A stretch of DNA of 64,000 bases from Brevibacillus sp042683565 (GCF_042683565.1 NZ_JBHUJW010000006.1:1-64000); one strand, 5' to 3'; shown: positions 26,114-34,802, numbered from the stretch's first letter. Program-made: numbers and translations. The notes: generated from the sequence alone by a model not told the origin.

Positions 26114-26142
26114 AATATAAAGCGTTTTCATTAGCGTCACAA
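26114..26142 (-). promoter_or_regulatory. mtlA promoter with overlapping cre-like site
   Basis: TTGTGA (26137-26142) and TATATT (26114-26119), 17 bases apart on the minus strand, form a sigma-A promoter. A cre-like TGAAAACGCTTTAT (26117-26130) matches 12 of 14 consensus positions and lies in the spacer and -10, where CcpA would block transcription. Confidence 0.65.
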
Positions 26143-26160
26143 CAAAATCAAATAGAGGTG

Positions 26161-26182
26161 TTGTCTTGCATCATGTTGACAA
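26161..26182 (-). promoter_or_regulatory. Candidate MtlR activator box
   Basis: TTGTC and GACAA flank 12 bases, an inverted repeat with centre about 32 bases upstream of the mtlA -35. It resembles the TTGTCA-type half-sites described for MtlR operators in bacilli. Confidence 0.5.
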
Positions 26183-26361
26183 AAGTTAATAAAGCAGCCG
26201 TTGCACCAGCCCGGGCACCAAGGTATTGCGGGCGATTTTGTTGGGAAATCAGTCATCTTGCTCACGTCGCTTATTCTTTCTGATTCCGGAAAAAAACTAC
26301 CGAAAGAGCGTAAAAAAGCGGCAAATCCACGATTTGGCGGGCAGGGAGGGTCTATAAAGGC

Positions 26362-26400
26362 AAAAAAACAAGGCTCCCGCTGCGATGCGAAAGCCTTGTC
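26362..26400 (-). terminator. Terminator after the DEAD-box helicase gene
   Basis: ACAAGGCT (26368-26375) and AGCCTTGT (26392-26399) form a stem. On the minus strand it is followed by a run of seven T. The rest of the gap to the mtlA promoter (26183-26361) shows nothing further. Confidence 0.85.
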
Positions 26401-26426
26401 GGCAAACCATTTATCTGCTGAATTCT

Positions 26427-27905
26427 TTAGCGTTGGCGATCTCCACGCGTACGGGAATCCGACGTGCGGGGACGAGATTCACCGGAGCGGGGACGGAATT
26501 CGCCGCTGCGCGGGCGCTGCGGTCGTTTTGCACCGTATCCGCCCGAGCTGCCTTTGCCTTTTGGCGGGAATTTCTTTTTGCTGACGCGCAGCGGCGCTTC
26601 TTCTGTGAGGCGGACTGGCGTCAGATCAGGTTCTTTCGTCAGCAGCTTGAGGGCTGCGGATACGAGCGTGACGGAATCAACCTCCTCCAGCAGCTGCTCT
26701 GCCAGCGTTTTGTACGCTTGCAGATTTTCCAGCCCGGCCGCTTCCAGCAATTTTTCCACTGCCATGCGCTGCTGCCCTTCCAGCGCCTCTGCCATGGATG
26801 GGACAGGGCGGCGCTCCATGCGGCGATTCGTCGCGCGCTCGATCAGGCGCAAATGGTCCATCTCGCGGGAGGTGACGAACGTGATCGCCAGACCTGTTTT
26901 TCCTGCGCGGCCCGTACGGCCGATCCGGTGAACGTAGCTCTCGGAGTCTTGCGGGATGTCAAAGTTGAATACGTGCGTAACCCCGCTGATATCCAGACCG
27001 CGCGCCGCTACGTCGGTCGCAACCAGCACTTCGATCGTGCCTTCCTTGAACTTGCGCAGGACACTGTCCCGTTTGGCCTGGTTCAAGTCGCCGTGAATTC
27101 CTTCCGCTCCGTAACCGCGCTTGGTCAGCGCTTCCGACAATTCGTCTACTCTGCGCTTGGTGCGGCCAAAGACGATCGCCAGCTCCGGAGAGTGGATATC
27201 GAGCAGACGACAGAGGGCGTCGAACTTTTGCTTTTCGGACACTTCCATATACTGCTGTTCAATGTTCGGAACGGTCACTTCCTTCGGCTTGACCGAGATC
27301 AGTGTCGGCTCCGTCATGAACTGCTGCGCGATTTCCTGGATCGCGCGCGGCATCGTTGCCGAGAACAGGAGCGTCTGGCGGTTGTCCGGCACTTCCTGCA
27401 AAATTTCCTTGATGTCGTCGATGAAGCCCATGTTCAGCATTTCATCGGCCTCGTCCAATACGACGATCTCGATGGCATCCAGGCGGATCGTTCTTCTCCG
27501 CATGTGATCCATGAACCGTCCCGGCGTCGCCACGATGATTTGCGGACGTTTTTTCAACGCCTTGATCTGGCGCGTAATGTCCTGTCCGCCGTAAATCGGC
27601 AACGCCGTGATTCTTTTGAACTGGGCAATCTTGTTGATTTCTTCCGCTACCTGCACAGCCAGCTCGCGCGTCGGCGTCAGGACAATCCCTTGGACATTGC
27701 CGCTTTCTTCGTCCAGCCGCTCGACCAGCGGAATGCCAAACGCGGCGGTCTTCCCTGTACCTGTCTGCGCTTGTCCGATCAAATCCCGTCCCTGCAAGGC
27801 GGTCGGAATCGTCTGCTCCTGAATGGCCGTCGCTTCCTCAAAGCCCATATTGCTCAACGCTCTCACAATGGAGTGATGCAAACCAAAATCATAAAATGTA
27901 CTCAA
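26427..27905 (-). CDS. cshA: DEAD-box ATP-dependent RNA helicase
   Basis: A 492-residue RNA helicase. All core motifs are present: a Q-motif near the N-terminus, AQTGTGKTAA (motif I), PTRELAVQ (Ia), DEAD in VVLDEADEML (II), SAT (III), ATDVAARGLD and HRIGRTGRAG (V and VI). After the helicase core comes a C-terminal extension ending in a basic, repeated Arg/Ser/Pro tail (SGEFRPRSGESRPRTSDSRT), which probably binds RNA non-specifically, as in CshA-type proteins of ribosome assembly and RNA decay. The start is TTG 27905 with GGAGA upstream. A terminator-like hairpin lies about 50 bases upstream. Confidence 0.93.
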   Translation of the reverse strand: MSTFYDFGLHHSIVRALSNMGFEEATAIQEQTIPTALQGRDLIGQAQTGTGKTAAFGIPLVERLDEESGNVQGIVLTPTRELAVQVAEEINKIAQFKRITALPIYGGQDITRQIKALKKRPQIIVATPGRFMDHMRRRTIRLDAIEIVVLDEADEMLNMGFIDDIKEILQEVPDNRQTLLFSATMPRAIQEIAQQFMTEPTLISVKPKEVTVPNIEQQYMEVSEKQKFDALCRLLDIHSPELAIVFGRTKRRVDELSEALTKRGYGAEGIHGDLNQAKRDSVLRKFKEGTIEVLVATDVAARGLDISGVTHVFNFDIPQDSESYVHRIGRTGRAGKTGLAITFVTSREMDHLRLIERATNRRMERRPVPSMAEALEGQQRMAVEKLLEAAGLENLQAYKTLAEQLLEEVDSVTLVSAALKLLTKEPDLTPVRLTEEAPLRVSKKKFPPKGKGSSGGYGAKRPQRPRSGEFRPRSGESRPRTSDSRTRGDRQR

Positions 27906-27951
27906 TGTAATTCAGTCTCCTTTTCTGACCTTCTTCTATAAAATTCTCACT

Positions 27952-27991
27952 AAAAAAGGGCGCTATTCCTTACGATCCGGAACAGGCCCTC
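27952..27991 (-). terminator. Strong hairpin and T-tract upstream of the helicase gene
   Basis: GGGCCTGTTCC pairs with GGAATAGCGCCC and is followed by TTTTTT on the minus strand. It terminates transcription coming from the cupin gene. It is only about 50 bases from the helicase start, so it may instead act inside a helicase leader. Confidence 0.65.
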
Positions 27992-28148
27992 TTATCCCCG
28001 ATTGTACAAAAGCACCCAGAAAGAACATAGCTGTAATCGTACCACGTATTTCATCAGATTGCAATCGGTATACTTCCTTTTCTGTTCTTGCTTCCCCCTA
28101 CAGGAGCAAGAAACCAGCCAGCGGCCGATTCTTCGCAACAGATTTTTG

Positions 28149-28829
28149 CTAAAATTGCCGGTACTGTCCTTGCGGCGCGTAGGGGAAACCCTGCGGCTGA
28201 CCGTACCCGTATTGCGAAGGCATCGGCGCTGACGGACCAGGAAGCTGATAGCCGTATACCTCTGGCTGCACTGGAGGCGGGCTTTGGACATACCCTTGGT
28301 AGCAGTTGGCAGGCGGGCCGATGAAGGTCGACATCCGGATCGGAGCCAACGTCTCCCTCAGCTGCGCTTCATTCAGGCAGTACGTGTGCGCCATGACATT
28401 GCTCGGCGTCAACCGGAGAATGTCGGAGGCGAGAATGACTTCAGGTATCGGGGCGTTAAAGATGGCGATGAGGTGCGTATTGTCTGTCAGCGCCACCTCC
28501 CAATGCCACCATCCTTGCGGGATGTTCGTGACTTGCCCCGGTGTGATTGGATAGGTCGAGACGACATTCGTGAACGGATTGATGAAGGAGACGCTGGCCG
28601 CTCCCGCTACGCAATAGACCAGCTCGGCCGCGTTTTGGTGGTAGTGCGGTTCGACTACGCTTCCCTGGCTAAGGAAAATGTCCAGAAGCGATGTGTTGTC
28701 CAGCGAATTTAGCGTCTGCGCGGACAGGACATTGATGTAGTTTTGATTGTCCCTCGTAAACAGCCGATTGTTGTTGACGTCATCGAAGTATTGGATCAAT
28801 GGCGACTTGTAATCGAGATAGAGAGTCAT
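28149..28829 (-). CDS. Cupin-domain protein with Pro/Gln/Tyr/Gly-rich tail
   Basis: A 226-residue protein. Residues about 40-160 form a cupin fold, with the metal-type motif PHYHQNAAELVYCVAG and the second motif PQGWWHWEV. From about residue 175 the sequence becomes rich in Pro, Gln, Tyr and Gly (YGYQLPGPSAPMPSQYGYGQ), a composition seen in spore coat and adhesive proteins. The start at ATG 28829 has GAGGA 11 bases upstream. No signal peptide is seen. Enzymatic function is not clear; a spore-coat or oxalate-decarboxylase-like role are two options that context does not decide. Confidence 0.8.
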   Translation of the reverse strand: MTLYLDYKSPLIQYFDDVNNNRLFTRDNQNYINVLSAQTLNSLDNTSLLDIFLSQGSVVEPHYHQNAAELVYCVAGAASVSFINPFTNVVSTYPITPGQVTNIPQGWWHWEVALTDNTHLIAIFNAPIPEVILASDILRLTPSNVMAHTYCLNEAQLRETLAPIRMSTFIGPPANCYQGYVQSPPPVQPEVYGYQLPGPSAPMPSQYGYGQPQGFPYAPQGQYRQF

Positions 28830-28937
28830 TCGTGGTGCAATCCTCGCTTTCGGCAAAATTACTTACCCATAACCATATGTTGCAGGCAACCGGGACGTTC
28901 GCCTGATGGTTCATATCCCCTTCACCATTTCATGCAA

Positions 28938-28974
28938 AAAAGCTGACAGACCCGCGCACAGGTCGTCAGCTTTT
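28938..28974 (-). terminator. Terminator after fhs
   Basis: AAAGCTGAC and GTCAGCTTT form a stem, followed on the minus strand by TTTTTTGC, about 20 bases beyond the fhs stop. Confidence 0.85.
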
Positions 28975-28992
28975 CACTCGTCTCTCTTTCTT

Positions 28993-30621
28993 TTAACTCA
29001 AACCCCTGATCTGGCCATCCTCGTCGATGTACAAAGACTCGGCGGCAGGCTTTTTCGGTAACCCCGGCATTGTGACCAGGCTGCCCGTCAGCGCCACGAC
29101 AAAACCGGCTCCGGCCGATATGCGCAATTCGCTGACCGAGATGGTAAAGCCGGTCGGCGCTCCCAAAATATGCGGCTGATCGGTAAAGGAGTACGGCGTT
29201 TTCGCCATGCATACCGGCAGATGGGACATCCCCATCTCCTCGATCTTTTGCATCGTTTTGCGGGCAGCCGGCGAGAAGGCGACATCGGCGCCGCGGTAGA
29301 TTTCCTTGACGACCGTCCCGATTTTTTGCTCGATCGACAGGCTTTCCTCGTAAAGGAAACGGAAGCAGGAAGGCAGCCCGGCTGCACGCGCGACTTTTTC
29401 TGCCAGCTCCACTCCGCCGCGGCTGCCCTCCGCCCAGACGTCGGACACTGCGGCTTCCACGCCCAGCTCTGTGCACAAAGCGACGACTGCGTCCAGCTCC
29501 GCTTCTGTGTCTGTCGTAAAATGATTGATCGCCACCAGCGCTGGCACCCCGAATTTTTTCAGGTTTTCGATATGACGGCGGACGTTGGCGAAGCCTTGCT
29601 TCACCGCTTCCACATTTTCCGCATCCAGGTCGGCTACTTTAATCCCGGCGTTGTATTTCAAGGCCCGCACCGTAATGACGACCACTGCCGCTGCCGGTGT
29701 CAGGCCCGCCATTCTGCATTTGATGTCAAAAAACTTCTCTGCGCCCAGATCGGCGCCGAAGCCCGCTTCCGTCACGACGTAGTCCGCCAGCTTGAGCGCT
29801 GTCTTCGTCGCGATGACGCTGCTGCAGCCATGCGCGATGTTGGCGAACGGCCCGCCGTGGACGAGGACAGGCGTCCCTTCGATGGTCTGCACCAGATTCG
29901 GCTTGATCGCCTCTTTTAACAGGACGCACATGGCATCGACCGCGTGGATTTCTTCGGCCCGCACCGGCTCATCGTCGAAATCGTAGCCGATGATGATGCG
30001 GCCCAGCCGCTCCCGCAAGTCAGCCATATTCTCACTCAGGCACAAAATCGCCATGATCTCCGATGCGGTGGTAATCATGAAGCCGTCTTCCCGCGCCATA
30101 CCGTTTCCGTCGCCGAGACCGACCACGATGTTGCGCAGGGCGCGGTCGTTCATGTCCATCGCCCGTTTCCAGACGATCTTTTTCGGATTCAAACGGCGGG
30201 GATTGCCCTGGAAAATATGGTTGTCGATCATGGCAGCGAGCAAATTGTGCGCTGAAGTAATGGCGTGTAGGTCACCGGTAAAATGAAGGTTGATTTCGTC
30301 CGCCGGAAGAATTTGTGCCTGGCCGCCTCCTGTGGCGCCCCCTTTGATGCCCATGCACGGGCCAAGGGATGGCTCCCGCAGCGCGGCCATCGCCTTTTTC
30401 CCGATCGCATTCAGCGACTGGGACAGTCCGATCGTCGTGAGCGTTTTGCCTGCTCCCGCCGGGTTGGGGTTCATCGCGGTCACCAGGATCAGCTTGCCGT
30501 CCGGGCGATCTTTGACCTTCTCCCACAGTTCGTCTGATAATTTGGCCTTAAACTTTCCGTACAGTTCCAGATCCTGCTCTTCGATACCAACTGTCCTGGC
30601 AATCTCCACAATCGGCTTCAT
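28993..30621 (-). CDS. fhs: Formate-tetrahydrofolate ligase
   Basis: A 542-residue enzyme that makes 10-formyl-tetrahydrofolate from formate, ATP and THF, feeding purine and formyl-Met synthesis. The P-loop region NPNPAGAGKTLTTIGLSQ (about 51-68), REPSLGPCMGIKGGATGGG (about 82-100) and the C-terminal FTISVSELRISAGAGF are family signatures. It is slightly shorter than the common 555-560 residues. The start at ATG 30621 has GGGAGGA. No PurR-like box is visible in its 185-base upstream gap. It appears monocistronic. Confidence 0.97.
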   Translation of the reverse strand: MKPIVEIARTVGIEEQDLELYGKFKAKLSDELWEKVKDRPDGKLILVTAMNPNPAGAGKTLTTIGLSQSLNAIGKKAMAALREPSLGPCMGIKGGATGGGQAQILPADEINLHFTGDLHAITSAHNLLAAMIDNHIFQGNPRRLNPKKIVWKRAMDMNDRALRNIVVGLGDGNGMAREDGFMITTASEIMAILCLSENMADLRERLGRIIIGYDFDDEPVRAEEIHAVDAMCVLLKEAIKPNLVQTIEGTPVLVHGGPFANIAHGCSSVIATKTALKLADYVVTEAGFGADLGAEKFFDIKCRMAGLTPAAAVVVITVRALKYNAGIKVADLDAENVEAVKQGFANVRRHIENLKKFGVPALVAINHFTTDTEAELDAVVALCTELGVEAAVSDVWAEGSRGGVELAEKVARAAGLPSCFRFLYEESLSIEQKIGTVVKEIYRGADVAFSPAARKTMQKIEEMGMSHLPVCMAKTPYSFTDQPHILGAPTGFTISVSELRISAGAGFVVALTGSLVTMPGLPKKPAAESLYIDEDGQIRGLS

Positions 30622-30805
30622 GCGTTCCTCCCTGCAATCGGTGAATTCGTTGTTTCATGACCAACTTCTACATTCCACATTGTAGTCACTTCTCCTTTCC
30701 CCGGAACCCTCTTTTCGGCACAAAAGAAAGACCCGCCCAGCACAAACCGGGCAAAATCTCCCGGCAAATGCTTCCTCTCGGCGGGAAGTGACCTGTATAG
30801 GGCGA

Positions 30806-32620
30806 TCATGGCTCCTCCTGATTCATCTGCGTCAAGATACGGTAATCCGCCATTTTGCGGTACAAGGTGTTCCGGCCAATCTGGAGCAGCTTGGCAGCCT
30901 GGCTGACGTTGCCCCGGCTGATGTGCAAGGCCCTGCGGATCGCCTCGCACTCCGTCTCGCGCAAAGGCTTCACGCCCGGCTCGGCGGCTGCCTGCAAGTG
31001 TTCTTCCTCCAGCCCTTCCAGCTGGATGTGCTCGCAGCCGATCACGTCGCCATCTGTCAAAAACGCGGCCTGGATGAGCACGCCCTGCAGCTCCCGCACA
31101 TTGCCCGGCCAGGAATACGCCGAGAGCATCGCCTGGGCTTCTCTGGACAAGACAAGCGGACGGTCCGGGGCGATTTGCTTCAGCTGGTGCATCGCGATCT
31201 GCAAAATGTCGCTGCGCTTTCGCAGCGGCGGCAGCTCGATCAGCACACCTTTGAGGCGGTAGTACAGATCGGCGCGAAAACGGCCCGCCTTGATTTCTTC
31301 GGGCAGATTCCTGTGCGTCGCGGCGATTACCCGCGCGTGAACCGGCCTCGACTGGTTGCCTCCCACGGGCGTCACCACTTTTTCCTGCAGGACCCGCAGC
31401 AGCGCCGCTTGCGCCCGCAAGGACATGTCGCCGATCTCGTCCAGAAAGATCGTCCCTTTTTTCGCCGCTTCAAACTTTCCGATCCGGCCTTCGCGCTGCG
31501 CGCCGGTAAACGCCCCGCCCTCGTAGCCGAACAATTCACTCTCAATCAAATTTTCAGAAATCGAACTGCAATTCACTGCGATAAACGGCTCATCGGCCCT
31601 TGGTCCCGTCTGGTGAATCATCTGGGCAAACAGCTCTTTGCCTGTGCCGCTCTCCCCCAGGATCATCACGGGAAAGTCGACCTGCGCCGCCTTTTGCGCC
31701 AGCGCCTTCGCCTGAAGAAAGCGCGGGCACGAACCTGCCAGGCGCGGGAAAGGCTTGAGCTGGCTTGTCGGAGCCGGATTTTGCTTCAGAGCAGGCTTTT
31801 CTTTCGGGTCCAGATTTTGATTGGGGGCAGAAGCGGGAGACGCAGCCGCTGCCGACGGCCATACCCTTGGCCGATTGTCCTGCACCGTCCGCCCGCTCCG
31901 CTCCAGCAGCGGGTCCAGCTCTTTGCCGATCACATCCGGACCGAGCAGCTGCTTTGCCCTCCCATTGAGTCCGACGATTCGCTCGTCGCGGTCCAGACCG
32001 ATGAGGGGCAGCCCTTTCTGTGTGCGGGACTGGTCCCGGTGTGACGGCGGGAGCATCATCACCCGCTCGGCCTCCATAAACAGGAGGCGGTTTTGCAGCG
32101 CCTCGGCGATCATGCAGACGATCGTCAAGGCGAACGGATGGGTGTTTTCTTTTCTCGTGCTGATATCGATTACGCCCAGCAGCTCTCCCGCGGGCGAGAA
32201 GATCGGCGAGGAGGAGCAAGTCAGAAACTGGTTTTCCCGAAAATAGTGCTGCTCCCCATGAATCTGGATCGGCTGCTGGGCGATGAGTGCCGTACCGATG
32301 GCGTTGGTTCCTTTGTTGCTCTCCTGCCAGTTCGCCCCGACCTGCAGCTGCACTTTTTGCGCCTGGTCGGCAAAAGCCGGGTCGCCCACGGTATGAATGA
32401 TATTGCCGCTTGCATCGGACAACAGTGCAATGTGCTCCGTGGACAAAAGGAACGGGGACAGCTTGTTGAAAAGAGGCAGGCTTTCTCGAATCAGAGGGTG
32501 ATTTTCCTGAATGATTTCTTTGATTCGATTGGTGGAAATGATTTGATCATTCGCCTTCTGCGTGGCAATGAGCTTCGATTCCCGGCAGCGCTTCCATGAC
32601 TCTTGGACAATCGTAGACAA
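30806..32620 (-). CDS. Sigma-54-dependent activator (AcoR-like)
   Basis: A 604-residue enhancer-binding protein. An N-terminal GAF-like sensor (about 50-185) and a PAS-like region precede a low-complexity Pro/Ala linker. The AAA+ domain follows: Walker A GESGTGKE (322-329), the sigma-54 contact loop GAFTGA (369-374), Walker B IFLDEIGD (391-398) and the R-finger region. A Fis-type HTH closes the protein (AKLLQIGRNTLYRKMADYRI). The layout is that of AcoR, activator of acetoin or aldehyde use. It is divergent from an aldehyde dehydrogenase whose upstream DNA has a -24/-12 promoter and a palindrome, which it very likely binds. Confidence 0.93.
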   Translation of the reverse strand: MSTIVQESWKRCRESKLIATQKANDQIISTNRIKEIIQENHPLIRESLPLFNKLSPFLLSTEHIALLSDASGNIIHTVGDPAFADQAQKVQLQVGANWQESNKGTNAIGTALIAQQPIQIHGEQHYFRENQFLTCSSSPIFSPAGELLGVIDISTRKENTHPFALTIVCMIAEALQNRLLFMEAERVMMLPPSHRDQSRTQKGLPLIGLDRDERIVGLNGRAKQLLGPDVIGKELDPLLERSGRTVQDNRPRVWPSAAAASPASAPNQNLDPKEKPALKQNPAPTSQLKPFPRLAGSCPRFLQAKALAQKAAQVDFPVMILGESGTGKELFAQMIHQTGPRADEPFIAVNCSSISENLIESELFGYEGGAFTGAQREGRIGKFEAAKKGTIFLDEIGDMSLRAQAALLRVLQEKVVTPVGGNQSRPVHARVIAATHRNLPEEIKAGRFRADLYYRLKGVLIELPPLRKRSDILQIAMHQLKQIAPDRPLVLSREAQAMLSAYSWPGNVRELQGVLIQAAFLTDGDVIGCEHIQLEGLEEEHLQAAAEPGVKPLRETECEAIRRALHISRGNVSQAAKLLQIGRNTLYRKMADYRILTQMNQEEP

Positions 32621-32682
32621 CGCTCTTTCCCTCCCTCAAAATCATTCCTTTCCATTATAGCACGAGATTGCCATCCTCTACC

Positions 32683-32699
32683 TGTTCCGATATGGAACA
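32683..32699 (+). promoter_or_regulatory. Palindromic enhancer (upstream activating sequence)
   Basis: TGTTCC and GGAACA flank 5 bases. The site lies about 85 bases upstream of the -24 element, a usual distance for AcoR-type activators. Confidence 0.65.
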
Positions 32700-32741
32700 C
32701 CCGCTGTTTCAAAAAGGAGCAAACCTCTCTCTGCCCGCGAT

Positions 32742-32755
32742 TGAAAACGCTGTCA
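32742..32755 (+). promoter_or_regulatory. CcpA cre site
   Basis: TGAAAACGCTGTCA matches the consensus TGWAANCGNTNWCA at all fixed positions. It lies between the enhancer and the sigma-54 promoter, the position that blocks looping in the B. subtilis aco system. Confidence 0.75.
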
Positions 32756-32773
32756 CGACGCGGTTCCTGCAAT

Positions 32774-32789
32774 TGGTACGGGTATTGCT
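32774..32789 (+). promoter_or_regulatory. Sigma-54 (-24/-12) promoter of the aldehyde dehydrogenase operon
   Basis: TGGTACG-N4-TTGCT has GG at 32775-32776 and GC at 32787-32788 with exactly ten bases between, as required for sigma-54. The expected start is near 32800, about 38 bases before the ATG. Confidence 0.85.
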
Positions 32790-32837
32790 ATTAGGAAACA
32801 GCGTAAAGACCATAAAGTGAAATGAGGAGGGGTTCGC

Positions 32838-34358
32838 ATGATCTACGCTCAGCCCGGCCAAGCCGGATCTAAGGTGACGTTCAAGAAGCGCTATGAGAAC
32901 TACATCGGAGGAAACTGGGTACCGCCAGTAAAAGGGGAATACTTCGAGAACGTATCGCCGGTCACCGGCAAAGTATTCTGCGAGGTAGCCCGTTCGACTG
33001 CGGAAGATATCGAGCTGGCTCTGGACGCCGCCCATGAAGCAAAAGCGGCCTGGGGTCGCACATCCCCGGCGCAGCGTGCAAACATCCTGCTGAAAATCGC
33101 AGATCGCATGGAAGCCAATCTGGAGCTGCTCGCCGTCGCCGAAACGTGGGAAAACGGGAAGCCTGTGCGCGAGACGCTGGCTGCCGACATTCCGCTGGCG
33201 ATCGACCACTTCCGCTATTTCGCCGGTGCGATCCGCGCGCAGGAGGGCACGCTCGGCGAGATCGACAACGATACAGTGGCCTACCACTTCCATGAGCCTC
33301 TCGGCGTCGTCGGCCAAATCATTCCGTGGAACTTCCCGCTGCTGATGGCGACGTGGAAGCTCGCTCCTGCTCTGGCTGCAGGCAATTGCGTCGTTCTCAA
33401 GCCTGCCGAGCAGACACCTGCTTCCATCATGGTGCTGATGGAGCTGATCGGCGACCTTTTGCCTCCAGGCGTCGTCAATGTGGTCAATGGCTTCGGTCTG
33501 GAAGCCGGCAAGCCGCTCGCCTCGAGCAACCGCATCGCCAAAATTGCCTTCACGGGCGAGACGACGACCGGCCGCCTGATCATGCAGTACGCTTCGCAAA
33601 ATATTATTCCGGTAACGCTGGAGCTCGGCGGCAAATCGCCGAACATCTTCTTCCCGGATGTGTACGCCAAAGACGACGCTTTCCTGAACAAGGCCATCGA
33701 AGGCTTCGTCCTGTTCGCGCTCAATCAAGGCGAAGTGTGCACATGCCCGTCCCGCGCCCTGATTCATGAGAGCATCTACGAGCCGTTCATGGAGCGCGCC
33801 GTAAAACGCGTAGCAGCCATCAAGCAAGGCAATCCGCTCGATACCGACACGATGATCGGAGCACAGGCTTCCCTCGAGCAGGTGGAAAAAATCCTCTCCT
33901 ACCTCGACATCGGCAAACAGGAAGGCGCAGATTGTCTGATCGGCGGCAGCCGCGCCCAGCTTGAAGGCGATCTGGCGGACGGCTACTACATCCAGCCTAC
34001 CGTTTTCAAAGGCCATAACAAAATGCGCATCTTCCAGGAAGAAATCTTCGGTCCGGTCGTGTCCGTCACGACTTTCAAAGACACGGAAGAAGCGCTCTCG
34101 ATTGCGAATGACACGCTGTACGGCCTCGGCGCCGGTGTCTGGACCCGCGACGTGAATACCGCCTTCCGCGTAGGCCGTGAAATCCAGGCGGGCCGCGTCT
34201 GGACCAACTGCTACCACGCCTACCCGGCTCACGCTGCATTCGGCGGCTACAAAATGTCCGGCATCGGGCGCGAGACGCACAAAATGATGCTCTCCCACTA
34301 TCAGCAAACCAAAAACCTGCTCGTGAGCTACAGCGATCAGGCTCTGGGCTTCTTTTGA
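32838..34358 (+). CDS. Aldehyde dehydrogenase (ExaC/acetaldehyde type)
   Basis: A 506-residue NAD(P)-dependent aldehyde dehydrogenase. The NAD-site region is GQIIPWNFPLLMATWKLAPA (about 156-175), the general base Glu is in LELGGKSPNI (about 263-272), and the catalytic cysteine is in NQGEVCTCPSR (about 296-306). Length and the N-terminal FKKRYENYIGGNWVPP are typical of the ExaC/AldB acetaldehyde dehydrogenases. The start has AGGAGGGG. It is the first gene after a sigma-54 promoter with a cre site and is followed after 3 bases by a DUF779 gene. Oxidation of acetaldehyde from ethanol or acetoin use is the likely role. Confidence 0.95.
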   Translation: MIYAQPGQAGSKVTFKKRYENYIGGNWVPPVKGEYFENVSPVTGKVFCEVARSTAEDIELALDAAHEAKAAWGRTSPAQRANILLKIADRMEANLELLAVAETWENGKPVRETLAADIPLAIDHFRYFAGAIRAQEGTLGEIDNDTVAYHFHEPLGVVGQIIPWNFPLLMATWKLAPALAAGNCVVLKPAEQTPASIMVLMELIGDLLPPGVVNVVNGFGLEAGKPLASSNRIAKIAFTGETTTGRLIMQYASQNIIPVTLELGGKSPNIFFPDVYAKDDAFLNKAIEGFVLFALNQGEVCTCPSRALIHESIYEPFMERAVKRVAAIKQGNPLDTDTMIGAQASLEQVEKILSYLDIGKQEGADCLIGGSRAQLEGDLADGYYIQPTVFKGHNKMRIFQEEIFGPVVSVTTFKDTEEALSIANDTLYGLGAGVWTRDVNTAFRVGREIQAGRVWTNCYHAYPAHAAFGGYKMSGIGRETHKMMLSHYQQTKNLLVSYSDQALGFF

Positions 34359-34361
34359 TCG

Positions 34362-34709
34362 ATGAGCCAGCAGGAAAAGGTAATCGCTACCGAAGCGGCC
34401 CTGCAATTGATCGAACGACTGCGCGCCAAGCACGGCGACCTGATGTTCCACCAGTCAGGAGGCTGCTGCGACGGCAGTTCCCCCATGTGCTATCCGCTGG
34501 GCGAGTTTCTCGTCGGCGACCAGGACGTGCTGCTGGGCGAGATCGGCGGTTGCCCGTTCTACATGGGAAAAGCGCAGTACGAGTATTGGAAGCATACGCA
34601 GCTCATTATTGATGTAGTGAGCGGGCGCGGCGGCATGTTTTCCCTCGAAGGACCGGAGGGTGTGCGCTTCCTGACGCGCTCCCGCCTCTTCCCCGACTCG
34701 CAGCAGTAA
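34362..34709 (+). CDS. DUF779 protein
   Basis: A 115-residue, Cys-rich small protein of the DUF779 family, with MFHQSGGCCDGSSPMCYPLG (about 28-47) and GEIGGCPFYMG. The clustered cysteines suggest metal binding. The family commonly accompanies aldehyde dehydrogenases, but its function is not known. It starts 3 bases after the dehydrogenase stop with no good ribosome site of its own, so translation is probably coupled. Confidence 0.88.
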   Translation: MSQQEKVIATEAALQLIERLRAKHGDLMFHQSGGCCDGSSPMCYPLGEFLVGDQDVLLGEIGGCPFYMGKAQYEYWKHTQLIIDVVSGRGGMFSLEGPEGVRFLTRSRLFPDSQQ

Positions 34710-34728
34710 GACCGCCACGGCAAAAGAC

Positions 34729-34768
34729 AAGACCGTATCCGCCTCTTGGAAGGCTGGTACGGTCTTTC
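34729..34768 (+). terminator. Terminator of the aldehyde dehydrogenase-DUF779 operon
   Basis: AAGACCGTA (34729-34737) pairs with TACGGTCTT (34758-34766), followed by a T-rich stretch. Confidence 0.8.
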
Positions 34769-34802
34769 ATTTTTTCATTTTCCTCGATACATAGCTTGAT
34801 AT

